DNA of 64,000 bases, from assembly GCF_039634365.2 (NCBI RefSeq), contig NZ_CP155079.2, positions 1,178,001 through 1,242,000 on the forward strand, given 5' to 3'. The DNA is from Mucilaginibacter sp. PAMB04168 (GTDB taxonomy: Bacteria > Bacteroidota > Bacteroidia > Sphingobacteriales > Sphingobacteriaceae). Shown here piece by piece: positions 29,212 through 35,771 of this stretch. The translations under genes were made by a program, and so were the position numbers. The notes beneath the pieces are model-generated. The model saw only the letters and a list, made by a program, of their open reading frames with translations. It was not told the origin of the DNA and made no database searches. Numbering within the stretch: the stretch's first letter is position 1; the number at the start of each line of letters is the position of its first letter.

Positions 29212-29928
29212 ATGAGTACAACAGCGGTTACATCACCTATAGATGAAGTGAAAACAACGCCATGGGCTGGCGGACGGTCGCCGTTTTCGGTTGAATACGG
29301 CAAAATGATGATGTGGTTTTTCCTGTTATCAGATGCATTTACTTTTTCATCCTTATTAATTGCTTACGGCGCATTACGTTTCAGCTCAACCAGCTGGCCT
29401 GCTGCCGATCATATCTTTCAATCCGTACCCGGAATGATTGAGCACGGCGCACCATTAGTGTTCGTTGGTTTAATGACGTTTATCCTCATTATGAGCTCGG
29501 TTACTATGGTACTGGGTGTTGAGGCCGGACACCGTGGCGCACGTAAGGAAGTTGCAGGCTGGTTAATTGCTACCGTTATTGGCGGTTTCATGTTCCTGGG
29601 TTGCCAGGCGCTGGAGTGGCAGCACTTATTCCATGAAGGTTTTAACTGGGGTAAAATCCCTTACGAGATAAAAGAGTTTTTCCCTGAAGGGGTAACACCA
29701 TCAGCTGTTTACACACAACAGTTTGCAAACCTGTTTTTTACCATAACCGGTTTCCATGGTTTTCACGTATTTAGCGGTGTAATCATTAATATCGTTATCC
29801 TGATCAATGTGCTGGCTGGTACTTACGACCGTCGCGGAAGCTACTTGATGGTTGAAAAAGTAGGCTTGTACTGGCACTTTGTGGATTTAGTATGGGTATT
29901 TGTGTTCACCTTCTTCTATTTAGTATAA
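29212..29928 (+). CDS. coxC: Cytochrome c oxidase subunit III
   Basis: The 238-residue subunit has about six membrane helices. Family features include FFLLSDAFTFSSLLIAYGAL, the long central loop with the FNWGKIPYE segment, the TITGFHGFHVFSGVIINIVI helix and the closing YWHFVDLVWVFVFTFFYLV. It is longer than the neighbouring 28605 gene and closer to the canonical subunit III of aa3 oxidases. The two could form one oxidase or serve alternate complexes. Confidence 0.93.
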   Translation: MSTTAVTSPIDEVKTTPWAGGRSPFSVEYGKMMMWFFLLSDAFTFSSLLIAYGALRFSSTSWPAADHIFQSVPGMIEHGAPLVFVGLMTFILIMSSVTMVLGVEAGHRGARKEVAGWLIATVIGGFMFLGCQALEWQHLFHEGFNWGKIPYEIKEFFPEGVTPSAVYTQQFANLFFTITGFHGFHVFSGVIINIVILINVLAGTYDRRGSYLMVEKVGLYWHFVDLVWVFVFTFFYLV

Positions 29929-29952
29929 TTACAATTTAATCTGATTTTAAAC

Positions 29953-30300
29953 ATGTCATCAGAAACACATACAGAACATCACGAAGATCATGCAGCGCAT
30001 GATACCATGACCCGTAAAAAAATCTGGCAGGTATTCTTTGTACTGCTGGGTATTACGGCTATAGAGTTTTTTATAGCGCTTTACATGGTACCTCATGAGA
30101 TCATCAAAATAAATGTCGCTAACCCAATATACATCGTCTTAACTTTAGCTAAGGCGTTCTACATTGTTGCTTACTTTATGCACTTAAAGTTCGAAAAAGT
30201 GGGCTTAATGTATTCTATACTGGTGCCAACGCTGTTTATCATCGGTTTAATACTGGTGTTAACCAACGAGAGTCACCACTGGGTTGACTTAAGGTTTTGA
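29953..30300 (+). CDS. Cytochrome c oxidase subunit IV
   Basis: The 115-residue protein begins with a His/Glu-rich cytoplasmic tail (HTEHHEDHAAHD) and then three membrane helices (KIWQVFFVLLGITAIEFFIAL, an IVLTLAKAFYIVAYFMHLKFE helix pair and a final hydrophobic segment). AKAFYIVAYFMHLKFE is the subunit IV (CtaF/CoxD-like) signature. It probably stabilises the oxidase. It lies 24 bases after coxC. Confidence 0.9.
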   Translation: MSSETHTEHHEDHAAHDTMTRKKIWQVFFVLLGITAIEFFIALYMVPHEIIKINVANPIYIVLTLAKAFYIVAYFMHLKFEKVGLMYSILVPTLFIIGLILVLTNESHHWVDLRF

Positions 30301-30308
30301 GAGGTTAA

Positions 30309-31007
30309 ATGAACGACCTGCCATTAAAGGTAAAAAAATTGATAATCCTGGTGCTCATTTTAGCGGTACCAGGATTTTTCTATTATTTACTAACCGTAAA
30401 AGGTAAAAACCGGTACAAACCTTTACCGCATTATGGCCCTAAACAAGTGGCCAAAACCGGTCATAAATTTCATGGTAAATATATTCCGGATACTATTTAC
30501 CATACCATTGGCAACTTTAGTTTAACTAACCAACTAGGTAAGACCATATCATCAAAAGATTTTGAAAGCAAGGTTTTTGTGGTTAATTTCTTTTACTCCA
30601 ATGGGCCTGCGTTAGTAGGCGCTATGGAAAAGAACATTGACCGCCTCGCCGGCGCTTATCGCAAAAACCGTATGGTTAAGTTTGTAAGCATCACGGTCGA
30701 TCCTGATCGCGATACTCCGGACGTGTTATTAAAGCATGCTAAAAAGCTGGGCTATGCTGCCGATAAGTGGATCTTTTTAACCGGCGACACTAGTACTATT
30801 TACCCGCTTGCCCGCAATGGCTTTTTAGAGAACGCTGTTAAAACCGGCGGCCAGTTCATATTCAGCAACAAGCTAATTCTGATTGACGCCGATAAACACA
30901 TACGAGGTAAGTATGACGGCGCCGCACTGCAGGATGTAGTTAAACTGAATGACGAAATTAAAGTACAGATAGCAGAAGAACTGCGCAAGATAAAAGCTCC
31001 TAATTAA
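30309..31007 (+). CDS. SCO1/SenC-like protein lacking the copper-binding residues
   Basis: SCO proteins have a thioredoxin fold and deliver copper to the CuA site of subunit II. The 232-residue protein has an N-terminal membrane anchor (9-28) and the fold is recognisable (SITVDPDRDTPDVLLKHAKK and LILIDADKHIRGKYDG). The expected CxxxC reads FYSNGPALVG, with Gly99 and Val103 in place of the two Cys. The conserved His position reads FIFSNKL, with Phe185. All three copper ligands are missing, so it should not carry copper in the usual way. It is placed within the oxidase operon and overlaps the next gene by 1 base. Confidence 0.9.
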   Translation: MNDLPLKVKKLIILVLILAVPGFFYYLLTVKGKNRYKPLPHYGPKQVAKTGHKFHGKYIPDTIYHTIGNFSLTNQLGKTISSKDFESKVFVVNFFYSNGPALVGAMEKNIDRLAGAYRKNRMVKFVSITVDPDRDTPDVLLKHAKKLGYAADKWIFLTGDTSTIYPLARNGFLENAVKTGGQFIFSNKLILIDADKHIRGKYDGAALQDVVKLNDEIKVQIAEELRKIKAPN

Positions 31008-31585
31008 TGAATGTTACTGATAAATTTATATTCCGGTTTGTAGCCGGCATATCCATATTTGTATTTGTTGTAGTTGTAATACTTAACCGTAAGGTACTAC
31101 CTGCCCCGGCCGTACCGGCTCATTGGCTGTATTTCTTTCCAAAACTTAATGCAGTGCTTAATGGTACATGCAGTATACTGCTCATGATCTCATTATATTT
31201 AATCAGGCATAAACAAGTTGTGTGGCATAAACGCGTTAATATATTAGCATTTTGCTTATCGGCTTTGTTCCTGGTATCGTACATATTGTTCCACTGGCTA
31301 GGGCACGATACCATGTTTGGTGATATTGACGGTAACCACGAACTGTCGGACATGGAGAAGGCGGCGGTAGGTAATTTGCGTTACTTTTATTATGCTATCT
31401 TAATAACACACATTATACTGGCAGCGGTTGTATTACCTTTAATACTGCTTAGTTTTTATCGTGGTTTACAAATGCAGGTAGAAAGGCATAAGAAGCTGGT
31501 AAGATGGGCATTCCCGGTGTGGTTTTATGTAACCGTTAGCGGCGTAGTGGTATATATGATGATTGCACGTTATTACAATTTTTAA
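31007..31585 (+). CDS. DUF420 membrane protein
   Basis: The 192-residue protein has five membrane helices. Family landmarks are FPKLNAVLNGTCSILLMISL and RHKQVVWHKRVNILAFCLS near the middle, the His in FHWLGHDTMFGD, and THIILAAVVLPLILLSFYRG. The His and membrane layout recalls CtaG/DUF420 partners of haem-copper oxidases, which are thought to aid assembly. The ATG shares one base with the SCO-like stop. Confidence 0.88.
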   Translation: MNVTDKFIFRFVAGISIFVFVVVVILNRKVLPAPAVPAHWLYFFPKLNAVLNGTCSILLMISLYLIRHKQVVWHKRVNILAFCLSALFLVSYILFHWLGHDTMFGDIDGNHELSDMEKAAVGNLRYFYYAILITHIILAAVVLPLILLSFYRGLQMQVERHKKLVRWAFPVWFYVTVSGVVVYMMIARYYNF

Positions 31586-31598
31586 ACAAAGAATTAAG

Positions 31599-31606
31599 TA
31601 ATTTTG
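31599..31606 (+). promoter_or_regulatory. -7 element very close to the 31612 start codon
   Basis: TAATTTTG matches TAnnTTTG and ends 5 bases before ATG 31612, the same short distance as at prfB. If it is used, the message is leaderless. A -33 box is not clear. Confidence 0.4.
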
Positions 31607-31611
31607 TACCG

Positions 31612-31887
31612 ATGAAGAGCGCAAAGATTTTATTCTACAGCTTGTGTTTGGGCTTGATGCTGTTAGGTATACAGCCGGCTGCTGCACAATGTGCCATGTG
31701 TTCGGCCACTGCCGAGGCCGGCGTTAAAGATGGTAATACCGAAGCCAATGGCCTTAACAAGGGTATATTATATTTACTGGCTGCCCCCTATATTGCAGTT
31801 GCTGCGGTAGGTTACGTATGGTATAAAAAGTACCGCCGTAAGAATGTGGAAATGAATATGGGCAAAGAGAAATTTCATTTAAACTAA
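31612..31887 (+). CDS. Small exported protein with a CxxC pair, oxidase cluster
   Basis: The 91-residue product has a signal peptide ending IQPAAAQ, directly followed by CAMCSATAEAG, then one membrane helix (ILYLLAAPYIAVAAVGYVWY) and a basic cytoplasmic tail. I do not recognise a named family. The short Cys pair after the cleavage site and the place in the oxidase gene cluster suggest a metal- or redox-linked assembly helper. That is inference. A hairpin terminator follows it. Confidence 0.75.
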   Translation: MKSAKILFYSLCLGLMLLGIQPAAAQCAMCSATAEAGVKDGNTEANGLNKGILYLLAAPYIAVAAVGYVWYKKYRRKNVEMNMGKEKFHLN

Positions 31888-31890
31888 AAC

Positions 31891-31914
31891 AATCCGGTTA
31901 AAGCCGGATTTTTT
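31891..31914 (+). terminator. Rho-independent terminator
   Basis: AATCCGG (31891-31897) pairs with CCGGATT (31904-31910), followed by TTTT. It closes the oxidase part of the operon before the DUF983 gene. Confidence 0.75.
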
Positions 31915-31932
31915 GTATAAACCAATTTACCT

Positions 31933-32331
31933 ATGGCACAAACACCACAATTTACTGCAATGCTACAGGCAAGGTGCCCCCGGTGCCGAAGGGGCAAGAT
32001 GTTTAAAGGTGCTATGTACAGCTTTGGCGGTAACAGCATGCTGGAAGAGTGCCCGCACTGCGGTCTGCACTTTGAGATTGAGCCAGGGTACTTTTACGCA
32101 GCCATGTATGTAAGTTACGCCTTTAACGTGGCCGAAGCAGTTACCATTGCTTTTATAACCTATTTTTTGACCGGAAATATGGAGTCGCCCTGGTTATACC
32201 TCAGTGTAATACTGGGTGGTGCGTTTTTGATGGCGCCGTTTAATTACCGTTATTCAAGAGTTATTTTATTATATTGGCTGTCGCCCAAGATACACTACCA
32301 GCCCTATTTAGATACTGATGATCTATCCTGA
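31933..32331 (+). CDS. DUF983 membrane protein with zinc-ribbon
   Basis: The 132-residue protein starts with a zinc ribbon (ARCPRCRRGKMF, then EECPHCGLHFEIE), followed by two membrane helices (YVSYAFNVAEAVTIAFITYF and WLYLSVILGGAFLMAPFNY). This is the DUF983 layout, often found near oxidase genes. Role is unknown. Its last 14 bases overlap the next gene. Confidence 0.9.
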   Translation: MAQTPQFTAMLQARCPRCRRGKMFKGAMYSFGGNSMLEECPHCGLHFEIEPGYFYAAMYVSYAFNVAEAVTIAFITYFLTGNMESPWLYLSVILGGAFLMAPFNYRYSRVILLYWLSPKIHYQPYLDTDDLS

Positions 32332-32977
32332 TACTTTTAAATTTTTAACAGATCTGGTCCGCAATAATAATCGCGAGTGGTTTCAGGCTAACAAGGAACA
32401 GTATGATAAAGCACACGCAAATATACTAACCTTTACCGATGAGCTGATTACCGAATTAGCAAAGGCTGATACCGGCGTCGATGCCAAACTCAACTCCAAA
32501 AAATGCGTAATGCGCATTTACCGTGATGTGCGGTTTAGTAAAGATAAATCACCGTATAAATCACATTTTGCTGTAGGCAGGTTAACCCAGCATAAGGTAG
32601 TTGAAATTGGTTTTTACTTGCAAATAGAACCCGGAAAATCTTTTGTAGCCGGTGGCTATTGGCTGCCTCAGGGCGAACACTTAAAAGCCATAAGGCAGGA
32701 AATTGACTACAACTCCGCCGAATTTAAAGAAATAATAGACGCACCAACGTTCAAAAAAACCTTTGGTGAGTTCAGGAATCAGGAAAAGCTGAAGACCCTG
32801 CCGAAAGGGTATGATGCCGATAACGAAAATATTGAACTGCTCAAATTAAAAAGCTTCATCGCTTATCGTGATTTGACCGATAAAGAGCTTACCGGCCCTA
32901 ATGCTGCAAAAAACATAGCTGCCTTATGCGCCCAAATACATCCGTTAAACATCTTTTTAAATAACGCTATTAATTAA
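32318..32977 (+). CDS. DUF2461 family protein
   Basis: The 219-residue cytoplasmic protein matches the DUF2461 (TIGR02453) pattern: FLTDLVRNNNREWFQANKEQ at the N-terminus, RIYRDVRFSKDKSPYKSHFA near 70-90, and GGYWLPQGEHLKAIRQEID in the middle. No biochemical role is known to me for the family. It overlaps the DUF983 gene by 14 bases, so the two are coupled. Confidence 0.92.
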   Translation: MIYPDTFKFLTDLVRNNNREWFQANKEQYDKAHANILTFTDELITELAKADTGVDAKLNSKKCVMRIYRDVRFSKDKSPYKSHFAVGRLTQHKVVEIGFYLQIEPGKSFVAGGYWLPQGEHLKAIRQEIDYNSAEFKEIIDAPTFKKTFGEFRNQEKLKTLPKGYDADNENIELLKLKSFIAYRDLTDKELTGPNAAKNIAALCAQIHPLNIFLNNAIN

Positions 32978-33000
32978 ATACGCAACATACCTGTATCATC

Positions 33001-33819
33001 ATGAAAATTAAGTATCTATTATTAACCCTTACTATGGGGATGGCATTGCACTCGTGCAAGGTAATGTCGCCTAAGGCATATAAAGCGCTTGTAGCCGGTC
33101 GTGATTCGCTGCAAAGTCGCACTACGAATCTCGAAACCGAGCTGGCACGCCTGCAAAGTGATACCGCCCGCTTGCACCGCGAACTGGCCGACCTGCAGCG
33201 CAACTATAATGCGCTAAACAGCAGCTACAATGCCAATTCAACTCAATTAAGCAAAGTATCGGGCGACTTGCAAAAGCGTGAGGCCCGCCTGCGTGAGGTT
33301 GAAGAAATTTTACGTAAACGCGATGAGGCTACAAATGCGTTAAAAAATAAACTGCAGCAAGCGTTGCTGGGCTTTCAGCAAAGCGGCCTTTCGGTTGATA
33401 TACGCAACGGTAAGGTTTATGTATCATTAACCGACAAATTGCTTTTCCCTTCGGGTAGTATTGTGATTGATGAGAAAGGTAAACAAGCTTTAAAGCAATT
33501 GGCTGCCGTTTTAAATAAGGAGGCCGATATCAACCTGGCTATTGAAGGTCATACCGATAACCAGCGTGTGGTAAACCTTGGCCAGATAAAAGATAACTGG
33601 GACCTGAGCGTACTACGTGCTACATCGGTAAGCCGCTACTTAACAGAAGTTGAAAAGATCGATCCGCATCGCATTACGGCTACGGGTAAAGGTGAGTTCC
33701 AGCCAATTGACCCGGCTACAACTACCGAGGCCCGCGCCAAGAACCGCCGTATAGAGATTGTGTTGACACCGAAACTAGATGAACTGTACAATTTGATTAG
33801 CACGCCTGCAACAAAGTAG
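33001..33819 (+). CDS. OmpA-family lipoprotein with coiled coil
   Basis: The 272-residue protein has a lipoprotein signal (MKIKYLLLTLTMGMALHSC), then a coiled coil at about 30-120 with many Leu heptads (LQSRTTNLETELARLQSDTA), and a C-terminal OmpA domain at about 135-265. The peptidoglycan-binding part is visible: LAIEGHTDNQRV, SVLRATSVSRYL, ITATGKGEFQPIDP and ARAKNRRIEIVL. It probably ties the outer membrane to peptidoglycan. No partner gene is adjacent. Confidence 0.92.
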   Translation: MKIKYLLLTLTMGMALHSCKVMSPKAYKALVAGRDSLQSRTTNLETELARLQSDTARLHRELADLQRNYNALNSSYNANSTQLSKVSGDLQKREARLREVEEILRKRDEATNALKNKLQQALLGFQQSGLSVDIRNGKVYVSLTDKLLFPSGSIVIDEKGKQALKQLAAVLNKEADINLAIEGHTDNQRVVNLGQIKDNWDLSVLRATSVSRYLTEVEKIDPHRITATGKGEFQPIDPATTTEARAKNRRIEIVLTPKLDELYNLISTPATK

Positions 33820-33842
33820 GTACTTAAGAAAGCATAACTCTA

Positions 33843-33926
33843 TGTCATTTCGAGCGTAAGCGAGAAATTTTTTTGCAGCGATATTGCATCGATGTACAAG
33901 ACTTCTTATTACAGCTCGAGATGACA
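33843..33926 (+). repeat. Palindromic intergenic repeat, copy B
   Basis: This 84-base element has inverted ends TGTCATTTCGAGC (33843-33855) and GCTCGAGATGACA (33914-33926), matching at 12 of 13 positions. The inner part shares GCGAGAAAT and GTACAAG with copy A at 5579-5659. A T run follows, so it could also stop transcription after the OmpA gene. Confidence 0.8.
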
Positions 33927-34039
33927 TTTTTTTTGACACTGTTGCCAATAGAATCAAAAAATTTAATCCAGTAACCTATCGTTAATTATTTCGTGTAAAG
34001 AAAGCGACAAATTTCAACCTTTTTTGTTAGTACTTACAT

Positions 34040-34801
34040 ATGAAGACTTACGCGATCCTTTCTGATATTCACGGCAATTCATTGGCCTTACAGGCGGTAT
34101 TGAAAGACATTCAATTAAAGCAGGTAGATACTATCATTAACCTGGGCGACCATGTTTTTGGTGCGTTAGAGCCTGAGGTTAGCGCAAAAATTATACAGCA
34201 GGTTAACATGCTGTGTATTAGCGGCAATACCGACCGCGAAATATTGGAGAGTCTGGATAAACCGTCGGAAAAGGAGAACATGGAAAGGGTTAAAGCCGAC
34301 TTGTCGGTACAAACGATTAACTGGCTGAAGAATTTGCCCACAACCGCAATTTGCGATGACCTGTTCTTTGTTTGCCACGGCACGCCAGAAAGCGATAACG
34401 AGTACTTTCTGGAAAAAGTGACAGCCCATGGCGTATTTGTTTATAACGACGAAGAACTAATTGAAAAGACAAAGTACATTAAGCAACGCATTATTTTGTG
34501 TGGCCACTCGCATGTTAACAGGGTGGTATATCTTTCTAACGGAAAAATTATACTGAATCCGGGTAGTGTTGGGTTGCCCGCTTACTTGGGTAACGGGGAA
34601 AATCGTTTTGCCATGGAATCAATGACACCACATGCAAAGTACGCACTTGTAAGGGCTGATGGAGACTGCATTTTTATTGAACAAGTGCTTTGCCATTATA
34701 ATTGGCAGCGGGCTTCTAAGGCAGCGCTATTAAACGGCAGCGAAAAGTGGGCGCAGTTTTTATTGCACGGCCGTATGCCCAAGGATTTACGGGTAGCTTA
34801 A
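34040..34801 (+). CDS. Metallophosphoesterase (YfcE/MJ0936-like)
   Basis: This is a 253-residue cytoplasmic calcineurin-type phosphoesterase. The metal-site motifs are complete: LSDIHGNSLAL (DxH), NLGDHVFG (GDxx), SGNTDRE (GNxD/E), VCHGTPE (H), and CGHSHVNRVVYL (GHxH). NPGSVGLPAYLG near 175 is typical of the subfamily. It acts on a phosphodiester or monoester that the sequence does not specify. It stands alone between the repeat and a hairpin. Confidence 0.88.
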   Translation: MKTYAILSDIHGNSLALQAVLKDIQLKQVDTIINLGDHVFGALEPEVSAKIIQQVNMLCISGNTDREILESLDKPSEKENMERVKADLSVQTINWLKNLPTTAICDDLFFVCHGTPESDNEYFLEKVTAHGVFVYNDEELIEKTKYIKQRIILCGHSHVNRVVYLSNGKIILNPGSVGLPAYLGNGENRFAMESMTPHAKYALVRADGDCIFIEQVLCHYNWQRASKAALLNGSEKWAQFLLHGRMPKDLRVA

Positions 34802-34816
34802 GGAGCAATAGCATGA

Positions 34817-34870
34817 AGTAGCAGTAGCAGTTTGAAAGGTAAACCTTTGAGTAAAACTGCTACTGCTACT
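34817..34870. terminator. Perfect 17-base inverted repeat between convergent genes
   Basis: AGTAGCAGTAGCAGTTT (34817-34833) and AAACTGCTACTGCTACT (34854-34870) are exact complements around a 20-base loop. It sits between the phosphoesterase and rfbC stop codons and probably serves both directions, although no long T run follows. Confidence 0.65.
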
Positions 34871-34884
34871 CTAACTGCTACCGA

Positions 34885-35433
34885 TTAAAACGGACTATTA
34901 AAATCTTCGAAGCTTGGTAATAATTCGTCTTTGGGAGAAAGCAATACCTCTTTCGTATCTATACCCCAGCCAATAGCCAATTTGGGGTCGTTCCAAATTA
35001 CACCAATTTCAGATTCTTTGTTGTAAAAGTTAGTTACTTTATAAGTGAAGATGGTATTATCTTCCAAAGTTACAAAGCCATGCAAAAAACCTGGTGGAAC
35101 CCAGAACTGTAAATGATTGGTACCACTCAGTTCAACTGTTACATGCTGGCCATAAGTAGGTGAATTTTTACGGATATCAACCGCAACATCCAATACCCGG
35201 CCTTGCAGCACACGCACCAGCTTGCCTTGTGCAAAAGGATCGGCCTGCCCATGTAAACCTCTCAGCGTACCTTTTTGAGATAACGACTGGTTGTCTTGTA
35301 CAAAATCGGCTGTAATGCCGGCCTCTGCAAATTTTTGTTTGTTAAAGCTTTCGTAAAAGTATCCGCGGTCATCCGGAAAAATACGGGGTTCAATAATCAA
35401 CAGTCCCTCAATAGCTGTGGTGGTAACTTTCAT
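34885..35433 (-). CDS. rfbC: dTDP-4-dehydrorhamnose 3,5-epimerase
   Basis: It epimerises dTDP-4-keto-6-deoxyglucose in dTDP-rhamnose synthesis. The 182-residue protein has the cupin fold with its motifs: FPDDRGYFYESFNKQKF, QDNQSLSQKGTLRGLHGQ (active-site His), LVRVLQGRVLDVAVDIRKNS, FWVPPGFLHGFVTLED and the closing GVIWNDPKLAIGWG. The rest of the rhamnose pathway (rfbA, B, D) is not in the window. It is followed upstream (35451) by a DUF4286 gene in the same orientation. Confidence 0.95.
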   Translation of the reverse strand: MKVTTTAIEGLLIIEPRIFPDDRGYFYESFNKQKFAEAGITADFVQDNQSLSQKGTLRGLHGQADPFAQGKLVRVLQGRVLDVAVDIRKNSPTYGQHVTVELSGTNHLQFWVPPGFLHGFVTLEDNTIFTYKVTNFYNKESEIGVIWNDPKLAIGWGIDTKEVLLSPKDELLPSFEDFNSPF

Positions 35434-35450
35434 GTGATGGATAAATATTT

Positions 35451-35753
35451 TTAATTGACAGATTTCATTAAGCTGTTAAAAAGTACATAGCGGTTTTCAA
35501 ACTGCTGGTGGTGCCGGGTATGCAGATGGTGTAAATGCCGCTCTTTAAACAATTGATACTTTTGTATATCGTCGGTTAGGTACTGTATGCAGTAAGTAAC
35601 TCCCTCATTAGGCGAGTCGAGCACCTGTAGTATTTGGTGGCTGGTAAAATAGCCGGTGGCCAGGGCGGCAGGCAAATGTTCTGTTTGCATCCATTGCAGC
35701 CATTCCTGTTCGGCACTGGCTTCAACTACAAACGTTTCGTTATAAATAATCAT
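35451..35753 (-). CDS. DUF4286 protein
   Basis: The start ATG 35753 gives MIIYNETFVVEASAEQEW, 3 residues shorter than the longest frame. The 100-residue product matches DUF4286: WMQTEHLPAALATGYFTSHQ and YCIQYLTDDIQKYQLF. It is a ferredoxin-like small domain with no known function. It lies between the TPR gene and rfbC with gaps of about 17 bases. Confidence 0.85.
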   Translation of the reverse strand: MIIYNETFVVEASAEQEWLQWMQTEHLPAALATGYFTSHQILQVLDSPNEGVTYCIQYLTDDIQKYQLFKERHLHHLHTRHHQQFENRYVLFNSLMKSVN

Positions 35754-35771
35754 CGGTAGCAAAAATATAAA

